42,153 nucleotides of DNA from Acidobacteriaceae bacterium (GCA_003164855.1 PLUI01000278.1:1-42153), one strand, 5' to 3'. Counted from the first letter of the stretch, positions 24,629 through 32,778 are shown. The notes: a model not told the origin generated them from the letters alone. Numbers and translations: made by a program.

Positions 24629-24922
24629 CTATTTATCGGCGGTGCGCTTGCGGGCGGGCCGCGCCTTGATTTCCTTCAGGCGATGGCTGGCGCCGGAATC
24701 GAGATCGAAATCGTAAAAGCGCTTCAACTCCTGAATCCGTTCGAGGGATGCTGGGCTGAACGGGGTTTTTCCGTCGAAGGCATGAAGCACGATGCCTTCT
24801 AAAAGATCGCCCAGCGTCATGTCATGGTATTCGGCGAAGGCCTTCAGGATTTTGAGCAGGCGCTTTTCCATGCGCACCCCGGTTTGGACGCGTTCCACCA
24901 GCAGCTTTGGATCTTCCGTCAT
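24629..24922 (-). CDS. Ribbon-helix-helix-like DNA-binding protein
   Basis: 97 residues. Residues about 12-48 fit a ribbon-helix-helix unit: strand RVQTGVRME, helix KRLLKILKAFAEYHD, turn, helix TLGDLLEGIVLHAF. A basic C-terminus follows (KARPARKRTADK). Such proteins bind short direct or inverted repeats as dimers of dimers. A perfect 8-bp tandem repeat (24924-24939) lies directly before its start, which suggests self-regulation. No toxin gene is adjacent in the expected small size range, although the DoxX-like gene follows 17 bp downstream. Confidence 0.75.
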   Translation of the reverse strand: MTEDPKLLVERVQTGVRMEKRLLKILKAFAEYHDMTLGDLLEGIVLHAFDGKTPFSPASLERIQELKRFYDFDLDSGASHRLKEIKARPARKRTADK

Positions 24923-24923
24923 G

Positions 24924-24939
24924 TGTACCAATGTACCAA
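24924..24939. promoter_or_regulatory. Tandem 8-bp repeat, candidate operator
   Basis: TGTACCAA twice in a row with no spacer. It begins one base before the start codon of the ribbon-helix-helix-like gene and lies between it and the lysS promoter. Spacing and symmetry suit cooperative binding by a ribbon-helix-helix protein. Confidence 0.5.
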
Positions 24940-25011
24940 ATTACCGGGATATCAGCAACCCCAAGGCCAGGCTGCACTGGGGACGTGCAGGCACATTTCG
25001 GGCGGGTTGTT

Positions 25012-25017
25012 TATAAT
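25012..25017 (+). promoter_or_regulatory. Candidate -10 box for lysS
   Basis: Perfect TATAAT 63 bases before the lysS start. No good -35 element at the standard distance, so weak on its own. Confidence 0.35.
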
Positions 25018-25080
25018 CGCGTTTCACCGTTTCCATTGATTTCCTGCGCCCCCGGTGCAATTCCCTCATAAAGGACTCTC

Positions 25081-26739
25081 TTGGCCTTCGACGAAAACGT
25101 TTACGAATTACGGCGCCAGAAGCTGAAACAGATCGAGGCGCTTGGGCAAACCGCGTACCGCAACAAGTACGAGTTCACCCACACCATCCCGCAGATTCTG
25201 GCGGAGTACTCGGAGAAGACTGCGGAGCAACTGGAGAGTCCGCGCGTGGACGTGCGTGTGGCCGGACGCATCATGGCGATCCGCCTGATGGGCAAGGCGG
25301 GGTTCTGCCACCTGCAGCAGGAAGGCAGGCGGCTGCAGATCTACGTGAAGAAAGATGCGGTCGGTGACGTGGGCTTTGAGTTGTACAAATTGCTCGATCT
25401 CGGCGACCACATCGGCGTCAGCGGCTATTTATTTCGCACCCGCACCGGCGAACTCACGGTTCATGTGGAGGAGATTGCGTTCCTCAGCAAAGATCTGCTG
25501 CCGTTGCCGGCAGGCAAGGCTATCGATAGTGACCCCTCCTCCGGTGGCCCTAAGAAATGGAACGAACTAACCGACGTCGAACTGCGCTACCGCCAGAGAT
25601 ATGTCGACCTTGTAGTAAATCCTGAGGTGCGGGAAGTTTTTCTGAAGCGCAGCAAGCTGGTGCAGTCGTTACGGCGGACGATGGAAGCACACGGCTTTGT
25701 CGAAGTAGAAACTCCGATGATGCAGCCCATTGCGGGTGGAGCGGTGGCGCGTCCGTTCGTGACGCATCACAATACGCTCGACATGGATTTGTACTTGCGC
25801 ATCGCGCCCGAACTTTACTTGAAGCGGCTGGTGGTGGGCGGATTCGATCGCGTGTATGAAATCAATCGCAACTTCCGCAACGAGGGACTGGGCTGGCGAT
25901 GGAATCCTGAATTCACCATGCTGGAGTTTTATCAGGCTTACACCGACTACCAGGGAGTGATGGATCTCACCCAGGAACTGATTACGCAAGCCGCCAAGGA
26001 CGTGACGAAGGACAAGGATCACCCCGACGGAATTACGATAACAAAGTGGGGGAGTGGTTTGATTGACTGGAGCACGTGGAGGCGCATGACCATGCGCGAC
26101 GCGATTAGGGAATGGAAATACTGGCCGGCGGAAGTGAGGCCGGAAATGAACGATTTCGCGAGCAAAGAATCGGTTGACGCCCTTCTTGGTAGAGCGATTC
26201 GGGCCGCTGAGGACGCAATAGGCCCAGACGTTGGGTCCAAGACCGCTGTGACACTGAAGCTGATACGGACAGATCTGCGTAAAGGCGGCACCGCTGGAGC
26301 AGCGATTGCGGCCTTATTCGAAGCCGTTGCGGAGGAACATCTCACGCAGCCGACAATCATCTACGAGTTCCCCACCGCGGTATCTCCGCTGTCGAAGCAG
26401 AAGCCGGACGAACCGGACTGGACTGAGCGCTGGGAGATCTACGCCGGCAAGATGGAGATCGCCAACGGCTTCAGCGAACTCAATGACCCTGAGGATCAGC
26501 GGCGGCGCTTCGAGAGCCAGTTGCAAGAACGCGAGCGCGGCGACGACGAGGCGCACCAGATGGATGAGGACTACATCCGCGCGTTGTCGTATGGAATGCC
26601 TCCTGCGGGCGGATGTGGCGTGGGTGTAGACCGCCTGTGCATGCTGTTGACCGACTCGCACACCATTCGCGATGTAATTCTGTTTCCCTTGCTGCGTCCG
26701 GAGAAAGGCTTAAACACAGGGGAAGAGGAAAAGCCGTAG
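25081..26739 (+). CDS. lysS: Lysyl-tRNA synthetase, class II
   Basis: 552 residues. It charges tRNA-Lys. An N-terminal OB anticodon-binding domain (about 55-155, GRIMAIRLMGKAGFCHLQQEGRRLQIYVKK) is followed by the class II core: motif 1 near PEVREVFLKRSKLVQSLRR...VETPMM, motif 2 at 262-280 (FRNEGLGWRWNPEFTMLEFY), and motif 3 GGCGVGVDRLCMLL near the end. Start is a TTG with AAGGA 6 bases before it. Two oddities: Trp274 stands where nearly all LysRS have His (RHNPEF), and the loop before QPTIIYEFP has an insertion of about 20 residues relative to E. coli. Confidence 0.96.
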   Translation: MAFDENVYELRRQKLKQIEALGQTAYRNKYEFTHTIPQILAEYSEKTAEQLESPRVDVRVAGRIMAIRLMGKAGFCHLQQEGRRLQIYVKKDAVGDVGFELYKLLDLGDHIGVSGYLFRTRTGELTVHVEEIAFLSKDLLPLPAGKAIDSDPSSGGPKKWNELTDVELRYRQRYVDLVVNPEVREVFLKRSKLVQSLRRTMEAHGFVEVETPMMQPIAGGAVARPFVTHHNTLDMDLYLRIAPELYLKRLVVGGFDRVYEINRNFRNEGLGWRWNPEFTMLEFYQAYTDYQGVMDLTQELITQAAKDVTKDKDHPDGITITKWGSGLIDWSTWRRMTMRDAIREWKYWPAEVRPEMNDFASKESVDALLGRAIRAAEDAIGPDVGSKTAVTLKLIRTDLRKGGTAGAAIAALFEAVAEEHLTQPTIIYEFPTAVSPLSKQKPDEPDWTERWEIYAGKMEIANGFSELNDPEDQRRRFESQLQERERGDDEAHQMDEDYIRALSYGMPPAGGCGVGVDRLCMLLTDSHTIRDVILFPLLRPEKGLNTGEEEKP

Positions 26740-26840
26740 AGTTTCGTCCGCCATTTCCCAGTACCCCACCTGGCACTAGAAACAGGCCGAAACGTTTTCT
26801 ATACTTTTCGCATCAGAATTTGGTCGAAAGAAGAATTGGC

Positions 26841-26898
26841 AGCGCTGCCGTAATGTCCGAACGATTTGGACATTGGGTCGGTAGCGCTTTGCTTTTTT
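26841..26898 (+). terminator. Strong hairpin terminator, possible end of lysS or of a small RNA
   Basis: Nested stem: AGCGCTGCCG (26841-26850) pairs with CGGTAGCGCT (26879-26888, one G-T), and inside it AATGTCC pairs with GGACATT. It is followed by TTGCTTTTTT. It lies about 100 bases after the lysS stop and 11 bases before the end of the convergent cytochrome gene. Confidence 0.78.
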
Positions 26899-26908
26899 CG
26901 AAGAGTTA

Positions 26909-27280
26909 TCACTTCGATGTTTTTGCGTTTTTGTCCGCTGTTCTCTGCGGCTCGTAGGCTGGCCGGTCGGGGCTAAAGTTGGTGCTCAGATAATCGATCA
27001 GAGCATCGCGATCTGCGGGATCGACCACCGCACCCCACTTTGTCATCTTGTCGACGTCCTTGGTCCATGCGGCCTTGCTGAGGCGCTGCTGCAGGATGAT
27101 GCGCGCTTCGTGACATTCCAGACACGCCGTGGTCGCCTGCGCCTGCATTGCACCGCCAGGTAAATCCGCCGTGACGTTCGCGGGAGTTCCCTTCTGCGCC
27201 AGCGAGCCGGTTGTGAGCGCCAGCAGTGCAATTGGCGCGATTCTAGGAAACATTTTACGAAACATGCCTTTACGAAACAT
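26909..27280 (-). CDS. Monohaem cytochrome c subunit paired with the sulfite oxidase-like enzyme
   Basis: 123 residues with a hydrophobic export signal (about 13-29). One haem c motif, CLECH at 53-57, with Met79 (DKMTKWG) as likely sixth ligand. Short sulfite-dehydrogenase-type cytochromes (SorB-like) have the same layout and sit behind the molybdenum subunit, as here. The start at 27280 overlaps the oxidase stop by 11 bp. The first nine residues repeat MFRK because a short sequence (TTTACGAAACATG) is duplicated on the plus strand at 27251-27280; any of three Met codons could be the true start. Confidence 0.86.
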   Translation of the reverse strand: MFRKGMFRKMFPRIAPIALLALTTGSLAQKGTPANVTADLPGGAMQAQATTACLECHEARIILQQRLSKAAWTKDVDKMTKWGAVVDPADRDALIDYLSTNFSPDRPAYEPQRTADKNAKTSK

Positions 27281-28436
27281 GAATCTTCACCTGGTCGACG
27301 GCGTTGTAGAGATAACCGCTGGGGTTCCACACCGGCGTCGCGGGCTGGATGCGTCCCTGGCTGTCGGTTGCGCGTGACTGGATGGTGTAATCGCCAGCTT
27401 TGCCCGGCTTCCAATCGTAGCTCCAAAGGCGCCACGCATAGTGGGATTGGTCGTGGCCGAGTTTCGCGAGACTCCAGGTCGCGCCGCCATCGGCGGAGAT
27501 TTCCACTTTCACGATATCGGCTTCTCCCGCCCACGCCGCGCCATGCACGGTCACTTTGCCGGCCCTCAGGTTCGCGCCGTCGCTCGGTCCGGCAATGACG
27601 GACTTCACGGTCAACGAGGTCACTGCATGCGTGTCTTCGGGCTTCACAGCGTCGCCGGGCTTCACCGGTTGGTTGGGCAACCGGTAACCTGGACTCATAA
27701 AATTGCCCACGAATTCCGCATCGAGCACCTTAATCTCAGTGAGCCATTTGCAGGAGGCCGCGCCGATCCAGCCGGGTACAAGAGCGCGCGCCGGAAACCC
27801 GTGGTGCTTCGTAAGCGGAGATCCGTTCATGTGCGTGGCGATAAGAGTATCGGCATCGAGCGCCTTCTCAATCGGAATGCTGCGAATGAAAGGCGGAACT
27901 TTGCCGGGAACTTCATCGAGGCCTCGGAACATGACGTGCTTACCCGTAGACTTCACTCCGGCGCGCTGCAAAACCTCGCGCAGCCGTGGGCCCGAAAAAC
28001 GCGCCGTGCCTACCGCTCCCTTGCCCCACTGAATGCCAGGCACCTGCGGACGGTGCAAGCTGCGTCCGTTGCCGGCGCATTCCAGCGTATTGACGATGGA
28101 GTGCGTCTCGATCTTCGAAAGCTCCGCCAGGCTTAGCGTCAGCGGCTTCTCCACTTCTCCACCCAGCGAGAGTCTCCAGTCGTTGGCTTCGAGTTCGATA
28201 GGTTCGTGCATGTGATTGCGCACGAAGAAGTGCGGCACCGGCGTAAGCCAGGTATTGAAATATTCGACCGGGCTTTCCAGATCGACGAAGCGGAACGAGC
28301 GAAGGATCATGCCGTCTTCGCCCGGAACCGGGACCGCTTGTCCCTGCGGGAAAGCCCAGGTCAGCATGGCGGGCGCCGCGCCCGCAACCAGCGCCACCCC
28401 TGACATTTGCTTGAGGAAATCACGTCTGGAATTCAT
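27270..28436 (-). CDS. Sulfite oxidase/dehydrogenase-like molybdopterin enzyme, Tat-exported
   Basis: 388 residues. Tat signal with twin arginine (SRRDFLKQMSGVALVAG, R4-R5). Then the sulfite-oxidase fold: the molybdenum-ligand cysteine in NTLECAGNGRS (C120), the segment GTARFSGPRLREVLQRAGV, the substrate-binding run HMNGSPLTKHHGFPARALVPGWIGAASCKWL, and a C-terminal Ig-like Mo-co oxidoreductase dimerisation domain (VEISADGGATWSLAKLG...DSQGRIQP). It oxidises sulfite or a related oxyanion in the periplasm and passes electrons to the cytochrome encoded next. Start at 28436 is placed at the Tat motif. An unusually structured leader precedes it. Confidence 0.93.
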   Translation of the reverse strand: MNSRRDFLKQMSGVALVAGAAPAMLTWAFPQGQAVPVPGEDGMILRSFRFVDLESPVEYFNTWLTPVPHFFVRNHMHEPIELEANDWRLSLGGEVEKPLTLSLAELSKIETHSIVNTLECAGNGRSLHRPQVPGIQWGKGAVGTARFSGPRLREVLQRAGVKSTGKHVMFRGLDEVPGKVPPFIRSIPIEKALDADTLIATHMNGSPLTKHHGFPARALVPGWIGAASCKWLTEIKVLDAEFVGNFMSPGYRLPNQPVKPGDAVKPEDTHAVTSLTVKSVIAGPSDGANLRAGKVTVHGAAWAGEADIVKVEISADGGATWSLAKLGHDQSHYAWRLWSYDWKPGKAGDYTIQSRATDSQGRIQPATPVWNPSGYLYNAVDQVKIHVS

Positions 28437-28524
28437 ATTCTTGAAATATGATCTTGAGAGCATGGGTATGCATCACGTCAGAAATATCTGATCTGTGAGT
28501 TCTTGCCGTAAATATAAGTTAACA

Positions 28525-28616
28525 CCACCGGCCCGGAAAAGGAGAGTAGCCAAAACCGGGCCAGCGGCGTTTCCGAAGGGAAGGCGCCCCTCGAAAAGTT
28601 GAGTGAAAACCGGTGG
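28525..28616 (-). promoter_or_regulatory. Structured leader candidate in front of the sulfite oxidase-like gene
   Basis: Nested inverted repeats consistent with a three-way junction. Outer stem CCACCGG/CCGGTGG (28525-28531 with 28610-28616), hairpin GGCCCGG/CCGGGCC (28530-28536 with 28556-28562, 19-base loop), hairpin GGCG-TTTCC/GGGAA-CGCC (28566-28588). It ends 89 bases before the start codon. This may be a cis-acting RNA; I do not recognise the class. Confidence 0.45.
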
Positions 28617-28641
28617 TCCCGCGTCTACGCGGCGCGGGACC
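28615..28641 (-). terminator. Hairpin after the porin gene, likely terminator
   Basis: Nine-bp perfect stem GGTCCCGCG/CGCGGGACC with a 9-base loop, 10 bases after the porin stop. The T run behind it is short, so termination may be partial. It abuts the structured leader. Confidence 0.55.
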
Positions 28642-28650
28642 ATTTTCGGT

Positions 28651-30570
28651 TTACGGCAAGTAATAGCGGAACGAGGTGTAGACCATGTTGTCCAGGCCTG
28701 AGGGCGATCCTGAAGTTCCCGGCCCTGCAACGCCGGACCAAGTCTCCCGGGTCACATAAGAGTACTGCGTGCCGAACTGGAACTTGCCCCTGGGCCCGTT
28801 GTAGAAGCGGTACCAGAAGCCGAGTGTTCCCTCCGCGATCGCACGAGTGTCGGCGGTGCACTTCGAGAGCGAGCCGGGGTTGAATCCCGCTGTGACGCCG
28901 AAAGAAGGAGCAGACTCCGTATAGCAACCAGAGTTCTTGAATTCCGGCGATCCGTAGCCGACATATTCGCCGGTGTTGGCATCGTAATCGGTGGTCCGGC
29001 CAGCGTACTCCCCGCCAGCGTAGGCGTAGACGTCGAGTTTCTTGCCGTGCCACTCGAGCGAGGCTAACCCCTGGTAATCCTTGATCGGATCAGGAGTTCC
29101 ATTGGCATGAATGGCTAGATCGGAAAGCTGGGCTGCACCGTATCGCCCCACTCCGCTGCCTCCGAAAAAGTGCAAACCGAACACGACGTGTTTATTGTCG
29201 AAATTCCAGCGGGCATTGGCGCCAACGCCCCCACCGTTTTTCGAGGAGTTATAGGCACCTGTGACTGAGGTATCCGGCTTGGCACAGTTTGTGGAGCCGC
29301 CGACAAGGAAGTCTGCGCAAGGGAAGGCACGGTCGCGGAACCGGTCGAACAGTCCGAAGATCTCATAGTGTCCGAAACCGGGATCGAGCGCCAACTTGGC
29401 GATAATATCCGGCGACGGGTTGAAGGCATAAGTGGCTGCCGGCGTACAGGTAGTGTAGTAGACGGGGATGGCTCCAGTGGTTGTCGGAGTGTACGAACTG
29501 ATGGAGCATCCAGTGAGTGCGTCGTTGTAGCTGTTGGTTGCACCTGCCTCGCCGAGCAGGAAGTTGTCTGCGTTGTTGTGAGTTGTAAGCGTGGCTTGCG
29601 CATTTTCCATTGCGACGGCAAATGCCACCTTATCGCCGAAGTTTTTGGTTAAGCGAATGCCATACTGCCGGGCGAAAGTGAACCCGACGTTATACCCCGG
29701 GTCGATCGTCATGGGCCGGGCATCGTTGGTTTTGCCCAAGTCGTCGCTGGGTGCAATGCTCGCCTTATTTTCGGTCACCAGACTCCACATTTGCCCGCCG
29801 AGGAAGCTCCATCCATTGTCGAATTTGGCTTGGCCCCAGGCCTGGCGAAGACGGAAAGTATAGCTATTCGTCGACGTGGCTGAGGAGGTGTCGCCGGAGG
29901 AGAGAAAGTCACCCGAGATATAGCTGGAGAACTCCACATTCTTCAGACGCCCGTCAACATACACAGTTGGTCGCGACTGGCGCGCGGAGCCGAAAAACTC
30001 CGATAGCGAGTTCTGCGAAGCACCCGGCATGGTCAGAGAATTGAAGGGTGTCGGAAGGTCCGCTCCGAGGGCTCTTGACCGTCGTACGAATGCAGCTTCC
30101 GCGAAGCCGCCGGGCGTAATGGTGATTCCCCGGAAGTGAATCGATATGACGGGGCTCTCTAGAGGGTTCGTAGGGGGCTGCGCCGGGGTTTCCTGCAGGT
30201 TGAGCCCAGGGGTGGCGTCCTGCTGAACTGCAGCCCCATTGCTCAGCTCAGCGACTTGCCTCGGTGTGACCGGCTGTACTGCACCCGCGTCGGTCTTGCT
30301 CGCAGCCTTCGCCGCCGCTTGCTGGGCCTGCTGGCGCTCCAGTTGCTGTGTGAGTTGGTCGAGTTGCAGTTGCTGCGCGGCCAGAGCATCCTTCAATGCC
30401 TGGACGTCCGCTGCGGTGACGACGGATGGTGCGGGTGCCGCGGGTGCGGCCGCCGCATCGTGCGCCTCATTGGAAGCTAGTGTGTCCTGGCCTGAGGTTT
30501 GGCCCCAAGCGCCGGCGGAAAACGCCATCAGCGTCAGGGCAGTAAAAAACACATTCTTCGTTCGCTTCAT
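28651..30570 (-). CDS. Outer-membrane porin with N-terminal coiled coil
   Basis: 639 residues. Signal peptide (MKRTKNVFFTALTLMAFSAGAWGQ), then an Ala/Pro-rich stretch, a Gln-rich coiled coil at about 53-92 (ALKDALAAQQLQLDQLTQQLERQQAQQAAAKA), and a long beta-barrel part with alternating aromatic residues (SYTFRLRQAWGQAKFDNGWSFLGGQMWSLV; VVFGLHFFGGSGVGRYG; KLDVYAYAGGEYAGRTTDY). The C-terminal strand ends VYTSFRYYLP rather than with Phe. The coiled coil plus barrel layout is common in trimeric carbohydrate or anion porins. A strong AAAGGAGAGG site precedes the ATG. It lies between the Rrf2 gene and the oxidase pair, all on the minus strand; the solute is unknown. Confidence 0.85.
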   Translation of the reverse strand: MKRTKNVFFTALTLMAFSAGAWGQTSGQDTLASNEAHDAAAAPAAPAPSVVTAADVQALKDALAAQQLQLDQLTQQLERQQAQQAAAKAASKTDAGAVQPVTPRQVAELSNGAAVQQDATPGLNLQETPAQPPTNPLESPVISIHFRGITITPGGFAEAAFVRRSRALGADLPTPFNSLTMPGASQNSLSEFFGSARQSRPTVYVDGRLKNVEFSSYISGDFLSSGDTSSATSTNSYTFRLRQAWGQAKFDNGWSFLGGQMWSLVTENKASIAPSDDLGKTNDARPMTIDPGYNVGFTFARQYGIRLTKNFGDKVAFAVAMENAQATLTTHNNADNFLLGEAGATNSYNDALTGCSISSYTPTTTGAIPVYYTTCTPAATYAFNPSPDIIAKLALDPGFGHYEIFGLFDRFRDRAFPCADFLVGGSTNCAKPDTSVTGAYNSSKNGGGVGANARWNFDNKHVVFGLHFFGGSGVGRYGAAQLSDLAIHANGTPDPIKDYQGLASLEWHGKKLDVYAYAGGEYAGRTTDYDANTGEYVGYGSPEFKNSGCYTESAPSFGVTAGFNPGSLSKCTADTRAIAEGTLGFWYRFYNGPRGKFQFGTQYSYVTRETWSGVAGPGTSGSPSGLDNMVYTSFRYYLP

Positions 30571-30781
30571 TTATAACCTCTCCTTTTGAGTTTTTGTCGA
30601 ACAGCATTTACTGGGAGTTACAGAGCTCTTCGCAATCACAGCTTGCTAAATTCCTTTCATTTCTTCGTCGTCACGCTCAGACATCGACAACCGTACCATA
30701 TCTATTATGAACATCAGTTTGATAGTGATTCGGGGGACGCACCAATCTACACGTTTCTCTGTTAACACAGGATTAAATTGC

Positions 30782-30802
30782 AGAAAGTTGGGGGAACTTT
30801 CT
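30782..30802. promoter_or_regulatory. Perfect 8-bp inverted repeat downstream of the Rrf2 gene
   Basis: AGAAAGTT, five G, AACTTTCT. It lies 38 bases after the Rrf2 stop and about 210 bases before the porin start. With no T run it is a weak terminator, so an operator for a dimeric regulator is equally possible. Confidence 0.45.
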
Positions 30803-30840
30803 TAATCGGGATGGCCCACGTTGAGGACGTTGCAGGCTAT

Positions 30841-31335
30841 CTACTCGCCTTTTTGTCCTCCCACAACCATGGGCAGAACACTTCCCTTCTCCTTCTTCTT
30901 GGCTGCACGTTTGCCTTTGCGTGGACCTGGGTCGGCAATAAGGTCCGCCAAACTTGTGTTTTCCAGAATATTGGCGGCCGCATCGCGCACGTCGAGGAAT
31001 AACTGGTAGAGCGCCCGGTGCGGCAGATCGCGATCAATCAACGCCCGCAACTGTTCGGCATCGCCAAACGGCGCCAGCGGGCCGTCGATCAAACGCATGA
31101 TTTCGCTGAGCCGGATCTCGGAAGGATCGCGCCGCAACTGATATCCTCCTTTGGCTCCCCGGACGCTTTCGACGATGCGCGCATTTTTCAGTTCTAACAG
31201 GATGAGTTCCAGAAATTTTTCCGGAAGATTTTCCTCGTACGCGACTTCGCGGATCTTGATCGCGCCCTGGTGGTAATGGCGGGCCAGCATCATCATGGCC
31301 TGCAAAGCATAAAGTCCCTTTTGTGAGATTTTCAT
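30841..31335 (-). CDS. Rrf2-family regulator without Fe-S cysteines
   Basis: 164 residues. Winged-helix Rrf2 protein: KISQKGLYALQAMMMLARHY at the start, the recognition-helix region IREVAYEENLPEKFLELILLELKNARIVESVRGAKGGYQLRRDPSEIRLSEIMRLIDGPLAPF, then a dimerisation helix (FLDVRDAAANILENTSLADL) and a lysine-rich tail. It contains no cysteine at all, so unlike IscR or NsrR it cannot hold an Fe-S cluster; CymR-type sulfur regulators also lack the ligands. Start at 31335 is fixed by homology. A CATAAT box (31345-31350) lies 9 bases before it, so the mRNA may be nearly leaderless. It precedes the porin and oxidase genes on the same strand. Confidence 0.92.
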   Translation of the reverse strand: MKISQKGLYALQAMMMLARHYHQGAIKIREVAYEENLPEKFLELILLELKNARIVESVRGAKGGYQLRRDPSEIRLSEIMRLIDGPLAPFGDAEQLRALIDRDLPHRALYQLFLDVRDAAANILENTSLADLIADPGPRKGKRAAKKKEKGSVLPMVVGGQKGE

Positions 31336-31659
31336 AGCGCCGACATTATGCCACAAAGTCGATTCCATTACTAGACTTTGCGAACGACACGGATATAGCA
31401 ACTGCGATTCCTTTTCTCCAGGGACTGGAATATCCCGGTAACGCAACACTACTCAATCACTTGCGGCGATCTCTGCAAGTCGGCGGGCAGGCACGGAAGT
31501 GCAACTCATTGCAGTTTCGGCGGGAATTCTGCGCACGCAGCCCAAACGCTCTTGAGAGGCTAACTCCGGCGGAGCAAGAATCGTATGCCTTCCCTTGGGC
31601 TGGTTTTCTCGCGAGTTCGATCGCTTCCTGTACACATTCAAGATGCGGAAAGGAATGTT
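31336..31659. other. Divergent intergenic region, Rrf2 gene / propeller gene
   Basis: 324 bases between divergent genes. Visible: the CATAAT box of the Rrf2 gene (31345-31350, minus strand) and AAAGGA before the propeller gene. No RNA gene, repeat or clear operator was seen. Confidence 0.5.
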
Positions 31660-32778
31660 ATGCGCCCACTTCGCTTTCCACGCTTTCGTAAACTCGATTG
31701 CAGGAACCAAGCCTACGCTCTTCTTCTCCTGTGCGCAGCGACAGCGCCTCCGATAGCTGCGCAGACCTTCACCACGCTGTTTAGCTTCGATGGCACAGAC
31801 GGTGCCGACTCCTCCGCGACACTGGTCCAGGCCACCAATGGGAACCTCTACGGGGCAACGGTGGAGGGCGGGGCCAACGGCTTTGGCGCAATATTCAAAA
31901 TCACCCCAACTGGGACGCTGACAACGCTTTACAGCTTTTGCTCTCGAAGTGACTGCTTCAGCGCATACCCCGGGGGTCTGGTCCAGGCCGCCAATGGGAA
32001 CTTCTACGGGACAACGATAGAGGGCGGGGCCAACAACCAAGGCACGGTCTTCAAAATCACCCCCAGCGGCACGCTGACCACGCTTTATAGCTTTTGCTCC
32101 CCAAGCGGCTGCGCGGATGGCGTCAGTCCCTTCGCGCCGCTGGTCCAGGCCACCGATGGGGACCTCTACGGGACAACCGACTACGGCGGGGCCAACGGCT
32201 ACGGGACGGTCTTCAAAATCACCCCCAGCGGCACGCTGACCACGCTGTACAGTTTCGACGGCACGGTCTTCACCTACCCCCACGCGCTGGTCCAGGCCAC
32301 CGATGGGAATTTCTACGGGACAACGCAAGAGGGAGGGACCAACGACTCGGGCACGGTCTTCAAAATCACCCCAAGCGGCACACTGACCACGCTCTACAAC
32401 TTTTGTTCCCAAAGCGGTTGCACAGACGGGGCTCAACCCTTTGCGGGGCTGGTCCAGGATACTAATGGGGACCTCTATGGGACAACTCAGATTGAAGGCG
32501 CCAATAATGACGGCACGGTCTTCCGCCTGTCAATAAGTCTGCGCCCGTTTGTGGAAACAAATCCTACCTCCGGCAAGGTGGGTGCGGCCGTTAAGATTCT
32601 GGGAACCAGTCTGACAGGCGCGACCAGCGTCACACTTAACGGAACCACGGCCACGTTCACAGTCGCGTCGAACACGGAAATCAAGACCACCGTACCCGCC
32701 GGAGCGACGACTGGTATTGTCGAAGTGACAACGCCCACCCGTACCCTCAAGAGCAATGTGGTATTCCGGGTGCCGTAG
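31660..32778 (+). CDS. Secreted beta-propeller protein of the Gloeo/Verruco repeat type with IPT domain
   Basis: 372 residues. Signal peptide ending PPIAAQ. Five repeats of about 50 residues follow, each built as LVQATDGNLYGTTxEGGANxxGTVFKITPSGTLTTLYSF; this is the Gloeo/Verruco (GloVer, TIGR03803-type) repeat, which forms propeller-like secreted proteins. Residues about 300-372 are an IPT/TIG-type Ig domain (NPTSGKVGAAVKILGTSLTGATSVTLNGTTATF). The repeats are nearly identical at DNA level, which invites unequal recombination. Start at 31660 has AAAGGA 5-6 bases upstream. Function in the family is unknown; cell-surface binding is plausible. Confidence 0.88.
   Translation: MRPLRFPRFRKLDCRNQAYALLLLCAATAPPIAAQTFTTLFSFDGTDGADSSATLVQATNGNLYGATVEGGANGFGAIFKITPTGTLTTLYSFCSRSDCFSAYPGGLVQAANGNFYGTTIEGGANNQGTVFKITPSGTLTTLYSFCSPSGCADGVSPFAPLVQATDGDLYGTTDYGGANGYGTVFKITPSGTLTTLYSFDGTVFTYPHALVQATDGNFYGTTQEGGTNDSGTVFKITPSGTLTTLYNFCSQSGCTDGAQPFAGLVQDTNGDLYGTTQIEGANNDGTVFRLSISLRPFVETNPTSGKVGAAVKILGTSLTGATSVTLNGTTATFTVASNTEIKTTVPAGATTGIVEVTTPTRTLKSNVVFRVP

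Noticed and set aside
28530-28562. Resemblance of the hairpin loop on the plus strand (GGAGAGTAGCC) to the yybP-ykoY manganese riboswitch
   Set aside because: The motif sits in a hairpin loop rather than a junction, the plus strand has no gene downstream in range, and the match is short.
31453-32436. A 327-codon open frame on the minus strand over the propeller gene
   Set aside because: It is the mirror of the repeated codons of the propeller protein; its repeated Gly/Arg/Cys sequence has no family likeness, while the plus-strand protein has signal peptide, ribosome site and known repeats.
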